A stretch of DNA of 64,000 nt from Sycobia sp. Sy_11 (lineage: Eukaryota; Arthropoda; Insecta; Hymenoptera; Epichrysomallidae). Position 1 is the stretch's first letter. Each line of letters starts with the position of its first letter. Shown here in pieces: positions 60,264 to 64,000 of this stretch. Where the stretch lies: the NCBI GenBank assembly GCA_018907035.1, contig JACCIC010000003.1, forward strand, positions 4,037,001-4,101,000, written 5' to 3'. The notes beneath the pieces were generated by a model. The model ran no database searches and had not been told where the DNA came from. It worked only from the letters and a program-made list of their open reading frames with translations. Position numbers and translations under genes: made by a program.

Positions 60264-60525
60264 AGGCGGAGTTTGAAAGGGCTACCTCGGATTGAACATA
60301 GATATGTCCACCCAACATCGAAGAGTAGTTCTGTATAGGCATAAGTAAATTTTTATCATAATATCATAATATAATATTTTATGATGAGAAAAATATAATA
60401 ATTTTAGTATAAAATTTATAGTAAATGTACTCATCTATGATAACCTAGATATTTAGAGACAAATTTAGCGGTTCTACGAATCTGTTAAAGAAAGGCCTAA
60501 GCACAGAAATATGCCTAAGGACCTT
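60264..60525. other. AT-rich spacer, nothing recognised
   Basis: No feature recognised. Confidence 0.6.
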
Positions 60526-60627
<102 letters not shown>

Positions 60628-60932
60628 TAGTATGGGGAGGCAGTGCGAATAGATCCAAGAGAAACTAAAACTAAAGAGAAAGACATACTCTGACCTATGT
60701 TATTCCCTTCTCTTTCCTCTCATGGCTTCAGTCTGCTTCGGTGCACCGAACAGGACGTGTAATCAATCCCTCTATATCTATGTTTAAAAATAAATATACT
60801 GCGAATTAAATAACCAACTTCGCGATTCGCCCTAGATTAAAATATCAACCTTATAAAATCTCACTGCAGTCGCTCTCCCGTGTCTCATTATCCTTATCTT
60901 GCACAAAACAATAGTAATAGCACCCAATCGAG

Positions 60933-60938
<6 letters not shown>

Positions 60939-60994
<56 letters not shown>
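60939..60994. repeat. (AT)n microsatellite
   Basis: 56 bp of alternating A and T, left of a CpG-rich island. Confidence 0.97.
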
Positions 60995-61000
<6 letters not shown>

Positions 61001-61392
61001 AAACATTCGAAACGAGCCTTCGTTTGCCGACAAATTATCCCAGTTGCCAGGAGGGGCAATGTCTAATTGATAATAAAATTCCTTCTACCACCCTCCCATG
61101 TCGCTCCTCCACCGTCTCTGTACACGTTCTACCAGAGGCAGAAGTCCTCATTACACCGTATATAGAACGTTATCTGGTCGCGCGATCGGTGGCTATTATT
61201 AAATTAGAGTCCCGCGGCGCTGACCGCGTGCTCGCCGCCGCGCGAACAAAGCGAGAGGAAAAAAAAGTGGGAGAACGAGCCGCGGGGCCCGTACCCACTA
61301 CATAATGGGATATTCGCACGTCGTAAACAATCCTTATCTAATTAACGACCCGCGCCTATCTGCGCGCCACCGGTGTGTAAGGCGGAGCGCGC

Positions 61393-61402
61393 GCGCATGC
61401 GC
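61393..61402. promoter_or_regulatory. NRF-1/Ewg-type palindrome
   Basis: GCGCATGCGC embedded in GCGCGCGCATGCGCGCGG. Core of the NRF-1 consensus; occupancy is inferred. Confidence 0.4.
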
Positions 61403-61645
61403 GCGGCGCGTGGAAAGGACGCGAGCCTGAAGAAAAATCCTCCTGAAAAAGCGGTGTGTCGTGTAGGCCCGACGAGTCAATAAGACAAGGGGCGAGAGGT
61501 GGGGGAGGGAGGTCGCGGGAGCCCCCCGGGCCCGATATTGTGACGAGTGCCGCGTACCTTATACGCGAGCGGGCAGGGCAATAAAAGCCCGAGAATATCT
61601 CTCCTCTTCTCTCTCTCTCTCTCTTTTTTTAGCCAGATCACGAGC

Positions 61646-61646
61646 G

Positions 61647-61681
<35 letters not shown>
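61646..61681. repeat. (GA)n with G-run
   Basis: About 27 bp of GA ending in a run of ten G. Confidence 0.95.
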
Positions 61682-61843
61682 AGAACGTTGCGATCGTTTT
61701 CGCCCTTCGCCTGATATATACTGCAACGCTTTACTACCGTGGTAGCAATATTATAGCGTATAAATTCTTCCACCCTGTCCCTTCTTTCATTCGCTCCCCC
61801 TCCTCTTTTCTCTTTCTTACGCGCTCGCCTCCCCTTCGCCAAG

Positions 61844-61851
<8 letters not shown>

Positions 61852-61894
<43 letters not shown>
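61852..61894. repeat. (CT)n microsatellite
   Basis: About 43 bp of CT at the right border of a CpG-rich island. Confidence 0.96.
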
Positions 61895-61898
<4 letters not shown>

Positions 61899-61899
61899 A

Positions 61900-63293
61900 T
61901 ATCTCTTACAGCCTCCTCCTCCTTTTTCTTCCTTACACTTATTTTAATTTTTATTTGTTCCCAGGAAATATGCACCTTTCCGATGCAGTTTTACGAGAGC
62001 GGGGCGCTAAAGCGGCGATAAAAAATTTTTCAAAATCCTTGTAAAAAATGCGAGTACGCGCGAGCTGTCGCTTGTACGTTGGGCCGCTCGAATGGCCAAT
62101 TTTTATTTTATATGACACGTAGTTCTCCCATTAAAGGAGTAAATTAACGGCAGTGGATGTGATAAGCAAAGTAAGATTTCTTTGTTATTAGGTAGTTACG
62201 TCGATCTTGCATAACCTTATCATCTATGTAAAAAATTTAATCTCATGTATTAAGTATTCAGATTTTTAATTCCGTCAAAAATAGAATAAATATGAAAAAT
62301 AGGAAGAAAAAAAATATTTTTAATTTATAAATTTGTTATGTCTTCTTGTAAACCGGCTGAAATTCATCCATAATCTTTAAATCTCACAATAATTATAAAA
62401 CGAATTGCTGCTATTTTAGATTACTCATCAAAGATTATCTTGGGGTGAAAATAGAGGTCAATATGCGAATTCTTTTCTCGAAATATTAGAAACTTGAAGT
62501 TAAAGATTAAAGCTTTCTTAAAGTGAACATTTAACCTTTCAAATTAGTTTATCAGTTGAAATGTACCACGCAGTCAGTATTATGAATCAATATTAAGAAA
62601 TATATTTTTAAATGTATAAATTTAAGTATATCAGTTTTTGTAAAAGTCTTTAATTATTTTGGCTAGGAGCCTCACTTGGTACAGTTATAATCTATAGCGC
62701 TACCTCAACAATACTGTCACATTTATAAAATCGATTTATTTTGATGACTCCGTCGTGAATTTCGCTAATATTTAAGAATTTTTGTCGCTGATTTTATCAT
62801 AAAAGAAGTAATATTTGAAATGAGTTTATTAAGTAAGCTAATAAAGAAATATGGAAGTTGCACCTGGTCTAGAAACGACTTAATTTTTCTATTTAAATAT
62901 ATTTTATTATTTTAGCAATTATCATTTTTCAATTAAATCCACATTTTCTAGTTGAACCTGTTCGGTAAGCCAATTAGAAAATTTAGTCTATGGCGTTATT
63001 AAATTTTATCCCAATTTACGATACCATCGAATATGTCTTTGACGGTATTTGAAATTTGTATACTTATATTTAACGGTTTCTCTAATATACGCATATGTCT
63101 ATATATTCTCAAACACCAAAATATTTATATAATATTCATATTCATATAATACTAGAAGCTTTAGAAACAAATATCAATTATTAAATTCATTATTTAAACC
63201 AGTTTCTGGACACTTTAGTTCTTGATTAGAGCTTTTCTCCTTTTCCTTGATAATATCTAAATCTAAACTTTCGATACAAAAATCATTGCATTT
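61900..63293. other. Mostly AT-rich, nothing recognised
   Basis: A CpG-rich shoulder to about 62090, then AT-rich DNA. No gene or transposon recognised. Confidence 0.6.
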
Positions 63294-63320
63294 TAAATAA
63301 ATAAATAAATAAATAAATAG

Positions 63321-63358
<38 letters not shown>
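63294..63358. repeat. Compound (AAAT)n(AT)n microsatellite
   Basis: About six AAAT units (63294-63319) followed by ATATG and 33 bp of alternating T and A (63326-63358). Confidence 0.96.
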
Positions 63359-63366
<8 letters not shown>

Positions 63367-64000
63367 CTAATGATTTCTGATGTTTTACGTAGACCTTCCA
63401 ACGTTATATTATTGACTAGTTAAACGGATGATAGGATCTAAGTTTGAATTAACTCTTCAGATTTTAATATATCATATATTTCTCATATTATAAGAACAAA
63501 TTTCACAAATAGAAACCAAGTCACTTATATTATTTTAATGAACTCTCGTGTAATAAATTTTTTATAATAAAAATAGAGATATCGTTAATCAGGTAAATCT
63601 CACCTTAGATTAATTTTATTGATTATAACATAAGAGGACTATTTTAAATAATTCTTCGAGAATATTTTTTTTTCTTCTTTGCACTTGGCTCTCTTTTCAA
63701 GTTACTATATTCGTTTTTTTTTCTTTTTAAGAGAACCTTGTTGAACTGAGGCCGGAAATCCGATCTCGAAATCAAGATCGACATTACTTTTCATGTTCTA
63801 CCTTGTGCCCTACCGCTTTCACCTAAATTTAGACACACCCGTATGTATATATACGCGCGAATTGAATTAAATTTTTTCGTATAACATATCCTGTTTCTAA
63901 TAGAATAATCGAAATCGTTCATCTCAGGCAAACAGGAAATCCAATCCAGTTTCTCACTGTCGCCATGTTTAGTCTAAAAATTAACACTGTCTCCCTCAAT
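63359..64000. other. AT-rich end of window, nothing recognised
   Basis: AT-rich. A GC-moderate patch near 63740-63830 contains CGATCTCGAAATCAAGATCG, an imperfect palindrome. No gene recognised. Confidence 0.6.

Larger units (their letters stand above)
61020..61860. promoter_or_regulatory. CpG-rich island with Ewg/NRF-1-type core
   Basis: CpG-rich; contains GCGCATGCGC at 61393-61402 in an extended GC alternation, CTAATTAACGACCCGC near 61339, a (GA)n plus G-run at 61646-61681 and CT repeats at 61608-61625. The 93-codon plus frame and 121-codon minus frame are compositional. Regulatory role inferred. Confidence 0.4.

Overview
The window looks like gene-poor nuclear DNA from an arthropod, most likely an insect. 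The mosaic of AT-rich 'sea' and short CpG-rich 'islands', together with its transposon families, would suit an ant or another hymenopteran. That assignment is inference: no host gene is recognisable enough to place it. I found no intact protein-coding gene, rRNA, functional tRNA, CRISPR array or prokaryotic operon. Nearly every long open frame is a translation of simple repeats (YIYIYI, ERERER, SLSLSL) or of stop-poor GC-rich DNA.

What can be supported falls into three layers. (1) Decayed transposable elements: a mariner remnant (about 5.5-6.4 kb, +), a Tc1-like element (11.36-12.60 kb, -), a BEL/Pao LTR-retrotransposon pol fragment (13.2-14.1 kb, +), a well-preserved tRNA-derived SINE with a 14-bp target-site duplication (21.76-22.00 kb), a non-LTR (LINE) reverse transcriptase remnant (24.2-25.6 kb, -), a second mariner relative (43.5-44.1 kb, +), a possible LTR with coding-like DNA behind it (57.2-58.4 kb, -), and an old copy of the same SINE (60.03-60.26 kb). 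(2) About 20 CpG-rich islands of 0.2-1 kb. Some carry TAAT-rich homeodomain-type clusters, NRF-1/Ewg-type palindromes and a recurring GGCCGTAAAT word. One island (29.2-30.0 kb) has a good splice donor and could be a first exon with its promoter. (3) Very abundant dinucleotide microsatellites, mainly (TA)n and (GA/CT)n, often on island borders.

Three open frames have no recognised identity: 2164-2463 (+, one in-frame TGA), 17106-17573 (-, 156 codons, no early ATG) and 35809-36222 (-, 137 codons). The simplest reading is a large intron or intergenic desert with embedded regulatory islands and old transposon debris. I found no convincing new multi-gene system. The best leads are the paired TAAT-cluster motif in two islands, the three Ewg-type palindromes, the microsatellite grown inside a reverse transcriptase gene, and the unidentified frames.
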